Assembly: GCA_002482505.1 (NCBI GenBank)
Contig: DLGD01000033.1
Span: 62,001 to 126,000, forward strand
DNA: 64,000 nucleotides
Direction: 5' to 3'
From: Christensenella sp. UBA7703
GTDB lineage: Bacteria > Bacillota > Clostridia > Christensenellales > CAG-138
Below the pieces are notes generated by a model that saw nothing but the letters and a program-made list of their open reading frames with translations, searched no databases and was not told where the DNA came from. A program made the position numbers and the translations under genes. Below, piece after piece: positions 1 through 8,136 of the stretch. The first letter of the stretch is position 1. The number at the start of each line of letters is the position of its first letter.

Positions 1-225
1 AAGCTGGAAGCGCAACTGGTTGAGGTCGGAGTTGCGAGCATCGCCGCGCTCAAGAAGACGGGCAGCAGGGAAGCATGGTTGCGCATCGCCGCGATTGACC
101 CTTCCGCGTGCTATATGCGTCTCTGCTCACTGGAAGGTGCGATTCAGGGCGTTCGCTGGCACAATCTGGACGATGCAACCAAGCAGCAGATGAAGGCGTT
201 TTATCAGGAACACAAGCCAAGCTAA
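1..225 (+). CDS. TfoX C-terminal-domain protein (3' end only)
   Basis: The first 74 codons are open in frame 1 and end with TAA at 223-225; the start lies outside the window. The peptide has the look of a TfoX C-terminal domain, a helix-hairpin-helix-like fold: a helical stretch with VASIAALKKTGSREAWLR, then the LEGAIQGVRWH motif near the end. In this family the domain occurs alone or after a TfoX N-terminal domain, in proteins linked to competence or of unknown role. Only the C-terminal part is visible, so the full architecture cannot be judged. A strong terminator follows 26 bases after the stop. Confidence 0.75.
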   Translation, partial: KLEAQLVEVGVASIAALKKTGSREAWLRIAAIDPSACYMRLCSLEGAIQGVRWHNLDDATKQQMKAFYQEHKPS

Positions 226-251
226 ACACTGAAAACAACAACTCAAAAATG

Positions 252-280
252 ACACCCGGATCACACCGGGTGTTTTTTTG
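252..280 (+). terminator. Rho-independent terminator after the TfoX-like gene
   Basis: Perfect 8-bp stem ACACCCGG/CCGGGTGT (252-259 with 266-273), 6-base loop, followed by a run of seven T. It separates the TfoX-like gene from the blaI promoter directly downstream. Confidence 0.9.
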
Positions 281-291
281 TAAAAAACTGC

Positions 292-332
292 TTGACATTG
301 TTCATCTAATGAATTAGACTGAATTTGTCTAA
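292..332 (+). promoter_or_regulatory. blaI-blaR1 promoter with inverted-repeat operator
   Basis: TTGACA (292-297), 17-base spacer, TAGACT (315-320). The -10 box is overlapped by the inverted repeat TTAGAC-N7-GTCTAA (314-332), and another TAGACT copy lies at 338-343. BlaI/MecI-type repressors bind dyads over their own promoter, so autoregulation by the next gene is a reasonable inference. Confidence 0.7.
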
Positions 333-395
333 AATAATAGACTGAATAGATCGATAGAATTTATCAATATATGTCAAGAATGATTGGAGGAACGT

Positions 396-764
396 ATGGA
401 ACACGAAGTAGCGTTGACCAATGCAGACTGGCGGCTGATGGATATCGTTTGGGACCACGAGCCGGTTGAATCGCCGGAGCTCTGCCGCCTTGCGGAAGAA
501 AAACTCGGCTGGAAGCGCACAACCACCTACACGGTACTCAAGCGTTTGAGTGAGAAGGGGTATCTTGCAAACAACGCTTCGGTGGTTGTTTCACAGATTG
601 CTCGTGAGGAAGCGGGAAAACGCGAGGGCAATCAGATTGTCAGCCGCGGGTTCAAGGGCTCGCTGCCTGCATTTATCGCGGCTTTTTTAGACGGCAGCGG
701 CATCTCCGGCGAAGAAGCGGAGCAGATTGAGCAGCTTTTGCGCGACTATCGTGGGAAGGAGTGA
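396..764 (+). CDS. BlaI/MecI/CopY-family transcriptional repressor
   Basis: 122 residues, the normal size for the family. The N-terminal half is a winged helix (LTNADWRLMDIVW..., then the recognition-helix stretch WKRTTTYTVLKRLSEKGYL), and the C-terminal part is the helical dimerisation region that the partner protease usually cleaves. The ATG at 396 is preferred over a TTG at 384 because GGAGG (386-390) sits just upstream of it and would overlap the TTG. The M56 membrane protease gene starts 3 bases after the stop, the classic two-gene arrangement. The likely target is its own promoter dyad at 314-332. Which signal relieves repression cannot be read from the sequence, and no beta-lactamase gene is nearby. 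Confidence 0.9.
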   Translation: MEHEVALTNADWRLMDIVWDHEPVESPELCRLAEEKLGWKRTTTYTVLKRLSEKGYLANNASVVVSQIAREEAGKREGNQIVSRGFKGSLPAFIAAFLDGSGISGEEAEQIEQLLRDYRGKE

Positions 765-767
765 CGC

Positions 768-2639
768 ATGAGCGGACTCTTCCGAACCGTGCTGAATATG
801 AGCGTAACCGGTGGAATTGCTGCGCTTTGCGTGCTGCTGCTTCGGTTCCCGCTTAAGCGCGCGCCGCGATGGATTACCTGCGTGCTGTGGCTGGTCGTGT
901 TCCTGCGATTGATCGTGCCGGTCAGCTTCTCGTCGCCTGTTTCATTGTTGGGCAGTGTTGGCGCGCCTGCGCCGACTAATGGTGTTGTGACCTATCTTTC
1001 GAGCGAGGAAATGCAAGCAGGAATGAGCACACGGCAGACAGTCCAAAGCGTAACAAACCAGAGCGTTGAGCGGTCGGCTTCTTTGACTCCAACACCGCAG
1101 GACAGCGCCGATCCGATTCAGATTTGGCTTGCGGTTGGTTCTGCGGTTTGGATTCTCGGAATCTGCGCGATTCTACTGAGTTCAGCCATATCCTATTTTC
1201 GCTTAAGCCGGCGCGTGCGGGATGCGGTATTTGTTGAGCCGGGTGTATTTGAAACGGATGCGGTCACATCGCCGTTCGTAATGGGCGTGCTTCATCCTCG
1301 CATCATTCTGCCAATCGGTATGTCTATGCAGGCACGGGAGCTTGTTTTGCTGCACGAGCGGTCGCATCTATTGCGGCTGGATCACCTTGTGAAACCCGCT
1401 GTATTCCTGATCGCATCGATCCATTGGTTCAATCCGCTGGCGTGGGTTGCATTCCGGTGTTTTTGCGATGATATGGAGGCGAGCTGCGACGAGCGCGCGG
1501 TGCGCTCGCTGGAGCGAAGCGAGATCGCAGCATATGGCGAAACGCTTCTGCGCTTTGGCACGCGGCAAATGCGGTTTGCGGGCGGGCCGCTTGCCTTTGG
1601 CGAACACTGCACGAAAGAGAGGATTGTCAACGTGCTAAACTATAAAAAACCTGTGTTTTGGGTTGTTGCTTTCGCGCTGATTGCGGCCGTCTCTGCGGCG
1701 GTTGTGCTTCTAGCGAACCCGATTGTTTCACCAAAACAAGCGATAGAACCTTCGATCAAAGAGATGGAACTGGGTCAAATGCGGGCGTCTGATTTTGACA
1801 AAGCAACGTACGATGTACCGGAAAATGATTCAAGTGGTTTGAGCTGGAGAGTAGGCGTTGGTTTGGGGTTAAATGTTGCGACGGTGGGTTTGGATATCAG
1901 CGTATTTGAACGAAAAAGCGTTTCCGCGGAAATGCTTGCTGACTTCGGGAACCAACTGGTAAACGGGCAAGCCTATATCCAAGCGTATCTCAAGCTAAAC
2001 GCCGCAGGATGCTATGATGAAAAAATAGCAAGCAGTAAGGTCAATTACGATATCACGAATGATGACACGTATCAATATTATTTGAGAAGTCAGCCATACA
2101 GGATCAAAGTTGGCAAGATGTACTGGCATTGCGCAGAATATTATATTTTTATGATTCTGCATCCCGAATCACTCCATTGGCAACACTATGGTTATGCCGC
2201 TTATTTGGGCAACGTGCTGAATCCCTATAACATATATCTCGCGAAGATGAACCGAGAGGGAATTGCGTTTGAGACGGGGTTATACGCACAAACCTATTTT
2301 GATCACGGTGGAGCAAAGACGAAACTGACGAACGAGGATTATCGCCTGCTGGTGGATGCAATTGCATACCATTGCCTGACCGATGGGATGAATTGGGGTA
2401 CGCCATACGAGTCATGGCCGGTCACCTCGATCTATGGCTTCACCGAACCCGCGGAACAAGGCGACGATATGAGCGTTATTATGGCAACATCCTTCTGTGC
2501 CTATCTGTCCGAGCACTATGGCTTTGATCGGCTGACAAGCTACTGCTCTGGGCAAAGTGATTTTTACGAAGCATTTGGGGTTTCATTTGATCGCGCATAT
2601 GCCCGCTGGCAAAAGTCTATTCTAAAAGAATTTTCGTAA
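768..2639 (+). CDS. BlaR1-like M56 membrane metallopeptidase with novel C-terminal domain
   Basis: 623 residues. The N-terminal ~320 residues are the BlaR1/MecR1 transmembrane peptidase unit: helices near residues 10-55 and 120-145, the zinc motif HERSH (HExxH) near residue 195 and a further helix near residues 295-318. After the last helix, the ~300-residue extracytoplasmic part is not the usual penicillin-binding sensor: no SxxK plus KTG arrangement was found. It ends with YLSEHYGFDRL and a FYEAFGVSFDRAYARWQ-like stretch, which resembles the C-terminus of M1/MA-clan gluzincin-like domains. It is translationally close to blaI (3-base gap) and presumably inactivates that repressor on sensing an unknown signal. 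The family is sure; the ligand is unknown. Confidence 0.85.
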   Translation: MSGLFRTVLNMSVTGGIAALCVLLLRFPLKRAPRWITCVLWLVVFLRLIVPVSFSSPVSLLGSVGAPAPTNGVVTYLSSEEMQAGMSTRQTVQSVTNQSVERSASLTPTPQDSADPIQIWLAVGSAVWILGICAILLSSAISYFRLSRRVRDAVFVEPGVFETDAVTSPFVMGVLHPRIILPIGMSMQARELVLLHERSHLLRLDHLVKPAVFLIASIHWFNPLAWVAFRCFCDDMEASCDERAVRSLERSEIAAYGETLLRFGTRQMRFAGGPLAFGEHCTKERIVNVLNYKKPVFWVVAFALIAAVSAAVVLLANPIVSPKQAIEPSIKEMELGQMRASDFDKATYDVPENDSSGLSWRVGVGLGLNVATVGLDISVFERKSVSAEMLADFGNQLVNGQAYIQAYLKLNAAGCYDEKIASSKVNYDITNDDTYQYYLRSQPYRIKVGKMYWHCAEYYIFMILHPESLHWQHYGYAAYLGNVLNPYNIYLAKMNREGIAFETGLYAQTYFDHGGAKTKLTNEDYRLLVDAIAYHCLTDGMNWGTPYESWPVTSIYGFTEPAEQGDDMSVIMATSFCAYLSEHYGFDRLTSYCSGQSDFYEAFGVSFDRAYARWQKSILKEFS

Positions 2640-2686
2640 AACAAGTGTAATCTTTTGGGTGCAATGAACCATTCCCCTAATAAATG

Positions 2687-2711
2687 ACCCGCTTTCACGA
2701 GCGGGTTTTTT
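2687..2711 (+). terminator. Rho-independent terminator after the blaI-blaR1-like pair
   Basis: 7-bp stem ACCCGCT/AGCGGGT (2687-2693 with 2700-2706), 6-base loop, then six T. Confidence 0.9.
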
Positions 2712-2722
2712 GCGTAAAGATA

Positions 2723-2767
2723 TTGACATATGACGAAAATATGTTACTATGATAATGACATATGTCA
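2723..2767 (+). promoter_or_regulatory. Promoter with two TGACATATG boxes
   Basis: TTGACA at 2723-2728 and a TATGAT (2748-2753) or GATAAT (2751-2756) -10 region. The -35 lies in TGACATATGAC (2724-2734), and a perfect 12-bp palindrome TGACATATGTCA follows at 2756-2767, exactly 32 bases downstream, about three helical turns. This looks like a two-site operator for the small Cys/His-rich gene. Confidence 0.6.
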
Positions 2768-2789
2768 AATACGAATGGAGGAAACACCA

Positions 2790-2981
2790 ATGCCAAATCA
2801 TGACGGAACAGGCCCCGCAAAAGACTGCTGCAAGGAAAGCAAGCAGAAAGAAGGCGGTTGCTGCGGCAATCAGCATCATCATGGAGAAGGAAACGCCTGT
2901 TGCCACGGCGGTGGGCAACACAGGCACCACGGCGAACAACACAAGGGCGAAGGCTGCTGCCGGAAGAACGAGGAGAAGTAA
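2790..2981 (+). CDS. Small Cys/His-rich putative metal-binding protein
   Basis: 63 residues starting at ATG 2790 with GGAGG at 2777-2781. About a third of the residues are Cys, His or charged: several CC pairs (DCCKE, GCCGN, ACCHG, GCCRK) and the His clusters QHHHGEG and QHRHHGEQH. There is no signal peptide and no hydrophobic segment, so it should be cytosolic. The composition suggests binding of a soft or transition metal (storage, chaperoning or buffering); this is inference from composition alone. A DUF134 regulator, itself ending in a Cys/His-rich tail, follows 172 bases later. I do not recognise a named family. Confidence 0.65.
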   Translation: MPNHDGTGPAKDCCKESKQKEGGCCGNQHHHGEGNACCHGGGQHRHHGEQHKGEGCCRKNEEK

Positions 2982-3054
2982 GCTCGGTTATCTTTGAAAT
3001 CAGCATTCGTGGCGGCAATGCTTTTTCTGGCTCGGCCAGATTTGAACGGAGCGA

Positions 3055-3083
3055 TTGACGGCGCGGCGGTTGGATAGTAAACT
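3055..3083 (+). promoter_or_regulatory. Possible promoter for the DUF134 gene
   Basis: TTGACG (3055-3060), 17-base spacer, TAAACT (3078-3083), about 70 bases before the start codon. The -10 match is only moderate. Confidence 0.4.
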
Positions 3084-3153
3084 GTGTTTAGCGTTTTTAC
3101 GGACGGCACGAGGACAACAGCCGCGAAGCGCGGAACAGTGAGGAAGAAACGAT

Positions 3154-3507
3154 ATGCCAAGGCCAAGAAAATGCCGCAGAGTATGCTGCCTGCCGTGGAA
3201 TGCGTCGTTTGGGCCGGTTGACGAGCGTGCGGCAGAGGGCACCATCGTGATGAGCGTGGATGAATATGAAACCATCCGCCTGATCGATCTGATGGGGTTT
3301 ACACAGGAGGAATGCGCGGCGCAGATGAACGTTGCGCGCACGACTGTGCAGGGCATTTATAACGACGCGCGAAAGAAGCTTGCAGATGTTCTGGTGAACG
3401 CAAAAGGGCTAGTCATTCGCGGCGGAGATTATACCCTCTGCGAGAGCAAGGAGGAGACTTGCGGCTGCGGCGGCTGTCACCGGCATCGCAACCAAAACGT
3501 GCAGTAA
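3154..3507 (+). CDS. DUF134-family DNA-binding protein
   Basis: 117 residues. It shows the DUF134 hallmarks: the basic, cysteine-containing start MPRPRKCRRV, the SVDEYETIRLIDLMGFTQEE segment, and the helix-turn-helix CAAQMNVARTTVQGIY related to sigma-70 region 4. The C-terminal tail is Cys/His-rich (ETCGCGGCHRHR), like a metal-sensing or metal-binding tail. The family is usually annotated as a predicted DNA-binding protein and often lies near iron-molybdenum-cofactor-like or metal proteins. Here it follows a small Cys/His-rich protein, which fits a metal or redox role. The ATG at 3154 is preceded by GAGGAAG. A terminator lies at 3549-3587. Confidence 0.85.
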   Translation: MPRPRKCRRVCCLPWNASFGPVDERAAEGTIVMSVDEYETIRLIDLMGFTQEECAAQMNVARTTVQGIYNDARKKLADVLVNAKGLVIRGGDYTLCESKEETCGCGGCHRHRNQNVQ

Positions 3508-4047
3508 TGCAAAATCCGATCAATCGGAACAAATGAATGGATGAATCAAAGCTTGTCGTCTGTGCTGAGCAGGCGACAAGCTTTTTTGATTGCGAATAAG
3601 GAGGGAATCCCCTTCGCTGATGATAATCTCTTCAGGTAAATAGACCTTCCGCGCGGTATGAACGAATAACGCTTGCGGTAAAAGATCGAGCGCAATGCCA
3701 TAAGATACGTCGAATTGACTCCAGATGGCTTCTATTATCGATTCATAAACGATTCCCTTCAAAGCAGTACAAGCAAGAGAGTTTCAATTATAAAAATGCA
3801 ATAATGTGGACAGCCGTTCATGCGACGGCAAAGCCCGCCGCCGGGAAGGTCTGCAAGGTTGTGGTGCTGGTTCCACTCAACGGCGATCAGTCTACATTGA
3901 TTCCGTCAATGCATGCCATCTCGCAGTTGAGGAATAGTGCAGCACAAAAGGCAGGAAGCTATTTCCAGCAGACCAAAGCGAACCTGCAATTCTTGCGGCA
4001 TATCTGCTGCTTTGATATAATGCAAGAAATCGATTAGGTGGGTGCAC
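3508..4047. other. 540-base stretch without a recognised gene
   Basis: It holds the DUF134 terminator. On the minus strand, 3520-3762 is an open frame of 80 codons with protein-like composition (for example SQFDVSYGIALDLLPQALF) but only a TTG start, no good ribosome site, and a 3' part that runs through the terminator. It may be a gene fragment. A plus-strand frame of 77 codons at 3804-4037 has no recognisable similarity and no clear ribosome site. No function is proposed for either. Confidence 0.4.
3549..3587 (+). terminator. Rho-independent terminator after the DUF134 gene
   Basis: Perfect 10-bp stem AAGCTTGTCG/CGACAAGCTT (3549-3558 with 3574-3583), 15-base loop, then a T run. Confidence 0.9.
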
Positions 4048-5016
4048 ATGAAAATAAAGGCTTTTTTAAAGTTGGTTGAAATTCAAACCAAAGTTGCAAG
4101 CGTTATCCCTTTCTTGACGGCGCTACTCTATGTTCTCTACAGCACAAAGCAGCTCAATGCGCTCAATACGATTATCATGTTTTTCTCCATGCTGATTTTT
4201 GATATGACCGTTACCGCGCTGAACAACTATTACGACTATAAACGCGCAGAAAAAAAGCACGGTTACAATTATGAGGTTCATAATTCAATCGTGCAATATC
4301 AGCTCAAGAGCGGGACGGTCAAAGCGGTGATTATCATGATGATCGTGATCTCTGCTGCTCTGGGATTGTTGCTGGTCTACCGGACAAACTATATTACGCT
4401 TCTTCTGGGCGCTGCTTGCTTCGCGATTGGAATTGCGTACTCTTACGGGCCTCTGCCGATTTCGCGCACACCGTTTGGCGAGATATTCTCCGGTTTGACG
4501 ATGGGGCTTGGGATTCCATTCATCACGTATTACATCAATGTGTTTGACAAGAACGTTTTAAGCTTGTCGCTGGTCAGCCACAGTTTTTCGCTTTCGTTTG
4601 ATGTCTATCAGATTGCGGGGATCCTGCTTGTGTCCTTGCCGGCTGTTTTTTGCATTGCCAATATCATGCTTGCAAACAACATCTGCGATATAGAGGACGA
4701 CCTCCCGAACAAACGCTATACACTGCCGATCGTTGTCGGCAAAGAGAAGGCGATCACGCTACTGAAGATCCTCTTTGCGCTGGCGTATGTTGCGATTGTT
4801 GGCGCGGTTGTGCTCCGCGCGTTGCCGCTATATTCGCTTCTCACGTTGCTCACGATCATACCGCTGGCGAAGAACGTGAAAGCCTTTGTGGCAAACCCGA
4901 CGAAGAAGGACACCTTCGGCGCAATCGTCGGCAGCTTTGTGCTCATCAACGTCGCTTTGGCGCTGACAATCGGGCTCGGTGTATTGGATGCATCGTTTCT
5001 GCACCTGCTCGCGTAA
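4048..5016 (+). CDS. dmkA: UbiA-family prenyltransferase, DmkA/MenA-like (demethylmenaquinone synthesis)
   Basis: 322 residues with about eight or nine membrane helices. The two Asp-rich UbiA motifs are present: NNYYDYK near residues 59-65 and NNICDIEDD near residue 210, the prenyl-diphosphate/Mg sites. By family knowledge the enzyme attaches a polyprenyl chain to 1,4-dihydroxy-2-naphthoate. ATG 4048 is chosen over GTG 4042 because AGGTGG (4036-4041) is correctly spaced only for the ATG. In Listeria, dmkA lies in the flavin-based EET locus and makes the quinone used by Ndh2; the partners apbE, pplA, ndh2, eetA, eetB and dmkB all follow here. The gene converges on apbE with 5 bases between the stops. 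The naphthoate substrate is inferred from family and context. Confidence 0.85.
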   Translation: MKIKAFLKLVEIQTKVASVIPFLTALLYVLYSTKQLNALNTIIMFFSMLIFDMTVTALNNYYDYKRAEKKHGYNYEVHNSIVQYQLKSGTVKAVIIMMIVISAALGLLLVYRTNYITLLLGAACFAIGIAYSYGPLPISRTPFGEIFSGLTMGLGIPFITYYINVFDKNVLSLSLVSHSFSLSFDVYQIAGILLVSLPAVFCIANIMLANNICDIEDDLPNKRYTLPIVVGKEKAITLLKILFALAYVAIVGAVVLRALPLYSLLTLLTIIPLAKNVKAFVANPTKKDTFGAIVGSFVLINVALALTIGLGVLDASFLHLLA

Positions 5017-5021
5017 GTGCG

Positions 5022-6077
5022 TTAATCCTTCAGGTCGGCCAGATTGTCCGTGATCGTATAGTTTTTGATCAGGTCTGCCTGCGTTTCATAACGATCCCGA
5101 AGTCCTTCAGTGAAGTAGATATAGTGATCCTTCGTGATCAAAATTGCGTCGACCCCTTCCAAAGATTCGATCAACTGGATTCCCTTATGAACACCCAATA
5201 GCAGCACGGATGTCGATAGCCCGTCGGCGGTTTGCGAATTCCGCGTAACGATCGTCACCTGCTTGATATTGGTTTCAGCTGGGAATCCTGTTTTTGGGTT
5301 GAGGATATGATGGTACATCTTTCCGTTATAGATGAAATACCGCTCATAATCACCGGACGACACAACCGTTTCATCATTGATTTTAATGCTCAAGAGGTAG
5401 TCACCACGGGTGCTTGCCGGGTCTTGAATGCCGATGACAAAGCTGCTGCCATCCAGCTTGGCGCCGACGGCAAGCACGTTTCCGCCGAGGTTGATCAGCG
5501 CGCTTGTGACGCCTCTGCCAAGCAGATACGCCTTGATCTCGTCTGCAATGGTGCCCTTTGCGATTGCGCCAAGGTTGACTATCATACCTTTGTCTTCTAG
5601 CTCAATCGTGTTTTCGCCCAGAAACTTGATCTTGTGGTAGTCGATCAGCGGCAATACGGCAGCTAACTCCTGCTCGGAGGGATAATGGCCTTCCGGCGGG
5701 TTGATCGCCCATAGATCGATTAGCGGGCCGGTGGTCACATCAAACAAACCGCCTGTCTTTTCGCTAAAGTAGATGGAATCATTTAAAACGCGATAGGTCA
5801 AAGGGCTCACTGTGGTGGGCTCTATGCCTGCATTTTTATTAAGCTTATCGATATCGCTGCCTTCGATATGCATGCTCAGCGTGTTTTCAAGAGATTTGAT
5901 CTCGTCAAATGCATCTTGAATCAAGCTGTCGCGATACTTGTTCGGATAGGAATAGATCTTGAGCTCAATCAGCGTATCCAACGCAAAGGTGTTGCCGGAT
6001 AGTACCTTTTGACGCGGGGAACAGGCGGTCAACATTAGAGAAAGCAATAACAGTGGGATTAAAATACGTTTACGCAT
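5022..6077 (-). CDS. fmnB: ApbE/FmnB FAD:protein FMN transferase (lipoprotein)
   Basis: 351 residues from ATG 6077 (AAAGGA upstream). The signal peptide ends in the lipobox LMLTAC, so the mature protein is anchored outside the membrane. ApbE features include the TFALDTLIELKIYSY start, GGLFDVTTGPLIDLW, NLGAIAKGTIAD and the LINLGGNVLAVG stretch, then YHHILNPKTGFPA. The enzyme transfers FMN from FAD to Thr (or Ser) in extracytoplasmic FMN-binding domains. Candidate substrates in this window are the PplA-like lipoprotein next door and the NosR-like protein at 44625-46196. A response regulator gene lies 52 bases upstream and may be co-transcribed. Confidence 0.93.
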   Translation of the reverse strand: MRKRILIPLLLLSLMLTACSPRQKVLSGNTFALDTLIELKIYSYPNKYRDSLIQDAFDEIKSLENTLSMHIEGSDIDKLNKNAGIEPTTVSPLTYRVLNDSIYFSEKTGGLFDVTTGPLIDLWAINPPEGHYPSEQELAAVLPLIDYHKIKFLGENTIELEDKGMIVNLGAIAKGTIADEIKAYLLGRGVTSALINLGGNVLAVGAKLDGSSFVIGIQDPASTRGDYLLSIKINDETVVSSGDYERYFIYNGKMYHHILNPKTGFPAETNIKQVTIVTRNSQTADGLSTSVLLLGVHKGIQLIESLEGVDAILITKDHYIYFTEGLRDRYETQADLIKNYTITDNLADLKD

Positions 6078-6129
6078 GCAAGTGTCCTTTAAGTTGATAG
6101 ATTTTTTGCTGATTCGGTTAGCTGAATGT

Positions 6130-6816
6130 TCAAGCATCCTGCTTGTTTTTCGTATAGGAGTATCGCTTTTGCGGTCTGCCGACTTCGCCATACTCTAGCT
6201 CGGAATTTAAGAACCCGCTTTCGCGCATGAGTTCCATATATTTCCGAATGGTGATGCGCGATAATCCGGTCTCGTTTGCAATATCGGCTGCAGTGAAGCT
6301 GCCTTCCTTCTTGGAAACAACGGTTTTAACAAAATGGAACGTTTCGTTACAGATTCCTTTGCTCTTGTCGTTGACCGGCGCGAGAAAGACGTTGTGCGTG
6401 ATGCACTGATCGATCTCTTCCTGTGACATGTATTGATATTGCAGCAGGCATTCCCGCTTGGAGACGGAACGGATAACGGCCTCACTCAGCCGCTTGCAGT
6501 TGCCGGGTTTGATGATATAGTCTGCAACACCATAACCAAACGCCTCGGAGATATACGCAACGCTGTTCTCCGAGGAGAGCAGAATGACGCAAACAAAGAT
6601 TCTTTCGTCGCGAATCTGCTTGAGTAGACTCATATTGTCTTCTTTTGTCGGACCCAAATCTAAAATCACGATTCCATAGGAATACTTTTTCAATTTTGTA
6701 ATGGCATCTTCGGCTGTCGAAGCACTCGCAATCGCAGAGAAGATGTGCAGTTCTTGCAGAAACTGGGTTTTCTCCTCGGTAGATGCTTCTAAATCGCTTA
6801 CAACCAGACATTTCAT
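6130..6816 (-). CDS. Orphan CitB/DcuR-type response regulator
   Basis: 228 residues: receiver domain (residues 1-120) with phospho-acceptor Asp53 in VILDL and the lysine of YIIKPG, then a C-terminal DNA-binding domain (TAADIANETGLSRITIRKYM) of the CitB/CriR/DcuR kind, which typically answers dicarboxylate or citrate sensors. The N-terminal acidic pocket is reduced: SD (residues 7-8) where two acidic residues are usual, so phosphorylation might be weak. No histidine kinase lies nearby. Its position between pplA and fmnB suggests control of the EET genes; this is an inference. Confidence 0.85.
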   Translation of the reverse strand: MKCLVVSDLEASTEEKTQFLQELHIFSAIASASTAEDAITKLKKYSYGIVILDLGPTKEDNMSLLKQIRDERIFVCVILLSSENSVAYISEAFGYGVADYIIKPGNCKRLSEAVIRSVSKRECLLQYQYMSQEEIDQCITHNVFLAPVNDKSKGICNETFHFVKTVVSKKEGSFTAADIANETGLSRITIRKYMELMRESGFLNSELEYGEVGRPQKRYSYTKNKQDA

Positions 6817-6863
6817 AGGAAATTCCCCCGCGTGTTGTTTCGATCGGTAAATTTTACTTCTCT

Positions 6864-6891
6864 ATTATATACGACTGAGAATTCAATACAA
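6864..6891 (-). promoter_or_regulatory. Promoter of the orphan response regulator gene
   Basis: Read on the minus strand: TTGTAT (6886-6891), 16-base spacer, perfect TATAAT (6864-6869), about 50 bases upstream of the start codon. Confidence 0.6.
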
Positions 6892-6912
6892 GCGTTTGCA
6901 ATTTACGCAGGG

Positions 6913-6948
6913 AAAAGAAGAAGGCATGGCCGCTTGACCATGCCTTCT
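6913..6948 (-). terminator. Terminator downstream of pplA
   Basis: Perfect 11-bp stem AGAAGGCATGG/CCATGCCTTCT (6919-6929 with 6938-6948), 8-base loop. On the minus strand it is followed by CTTTT. It lies between pplA and the response regulator gene, which has its own promoter just downstream. Confidence 0.75.
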
Positions 6949-6974
6949 GTAGGGGCTTACTCATTCTTTGGCAA

Positions 6975-7856
6975 TTATTTGCCAAACGCCTGATTGAAGA
7001 GGGTGTAGAAGCCGATTGCATGGACGGAAACACCCGCGATGCCATCTGCATAGCCATCCGCGTTGACGGCGAAGATCGTCTGGTTTTTCACAATGTACTC
7101 TTCGAGCAACTGTGCCTGCTGATACCACTCCAGCGCGCTGCCGGCCGCGGTCATGCCATAGGCTTCCTTGAGCTGATCCTTGGACTGAGCGGTTGCCGTG
7201 TCGCCATCGACCTTGAAGTACTGTGCGTTTGCGTTTTCGCCTTCGGCAACATACTCCTTGGTGTAGAGAGCGTCATAGTTGGCGGCGACGATCGTGCCGT
7301 TCACAACGATGAACTCGGCGAGATCTTTCCAGCCCTGTTCGGACGGTTCGCCCATGGCGGTGACAACGCGGGTTTCGCCATACTGGCCGGCCGGAATCGG
7401 TTCAGAGGCCAGTGCCTGCGCGACGAGGGTGAAGAACCCTTTCACGTGGATCGAAACGCTCGCGCCGGTGTCCGTGGTCAACGCGGCTGTGCGGCCTTCT
7501 GCATCGCTATAGAGGGAATCAAACTTGGCCGGATCCTGGTTCTTGATGAGCCAGTCTTCGCAAGCCTTGGCCTGCTCGTACCACTGGGATTTCGCGCCGC
7601 CGTAAGCGACCATGTCATAGCCGCCATTCTGGGAAAGGACAAACTTGTCACCCTGCGGAACGGTGTTGACGCCACCCCAGTAAGCGTCGGCGATCTTGCC
7701 TTTTTCAACCGTCACGACGACAAAGTCGCGCCAGTCGTTGCTGGGTTCGCCGATGGCGTAGTAGACGCCGTCCTTATACTTGACCGCGGAGCATCCCGCA
7801 AACATTGACACTACGAGAATGAGCGCCATGACAACAAATAAAATTCTTTTTTTCAT
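6975..7856 (-). CDS. pplA: PplA-like lipoprotein with two FMN-binding-type domains
   Basis: 293 residues from ATG 7856 (GGAGG 9 bases upstream). Signal peptide with lipobox MFAGC (Cys22), then two homologous ~130-residue halves, each with an FMN-binding-like layout (KYKDGVYYAIGEPSNDW..., GQYGETRVVTAMGEPSEQGW...). The positions matching the ApbE acceptor motif [ST]GA[TS] are TGAS (residues 130-133) and AGVS (274-277), so Ser replaces the usual Thr in both. In Listeria, PplA is a surface lipoprotein flavinylated by FmnB that passes electrons to extracellular acceptors. Locus context (fmnB, ndh2, eetAB) supports the same role. Confidence 0.85.
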   Translation of the reverse strand: MKKRILFVVMALILVVSMFAGCSAVKYKDGVYYAIGEPSNDWRDFVVVTVEKGKIADAYWGGVNTVPQGDKFVLSQNGGYDMVAYGGAKSQWYEQAKACEDWLIKNQDPAKFDSLYSDAEGRTAALTTDTGASVSIHVKGFFTLVAQALASEPIPAGQYGETRVVTAMGEPSEQGWKDLAEFIVVNGTIVAANYDALYTKEYVAEGENANAQYFKVDGDTATAQSKDQLKEAYGMTAAGSALEWYQQAQLLEEYIVKNQTIFAVNADGYADGIAGVSVHAIGFYTLFNQAFGK

Positions 7857-7884
7857 TCTTTCATACCTCCAGAAAACTAATTCC

Positions 7885-7914
7885 AGTATAATGCATATTA
7901 CCATATTTCATCAA
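7885..7914 (-). promoter_or_regulatory. pplA promoter
   Basis: Minus strand TTGATG (7909-7914), 18-base spacer, TATACT (7885-7890), about 30 bases before the start codon. Confidence 0.6.
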
Positions 7915-8136
7915 CAAAAATAATTAAAAAGAATATTGTAATTTAAGTAATCAAATACTGATTAGCACATTTTGTCGATCATTACCGACCGATAATCGGT
8001 AGGGTGAAACGATATGAAACGGAGAAAAACAACACGTGTATGAATAAGAAAAGATGCATCGGTGTAAGGGTTTGCACGAAAATTAGTATGTGTTATCGTT
8101 TTTTTTGTCAAACCGGGGCAGAAGTATTGTACGCTA

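Noticed and set aside
3804..4037. A 77-codon plus-strand frame before dmkA
   Set aside because: No ribosome site, no recognisable similarity and mixed composition; left as unassigned intergenic sequence.
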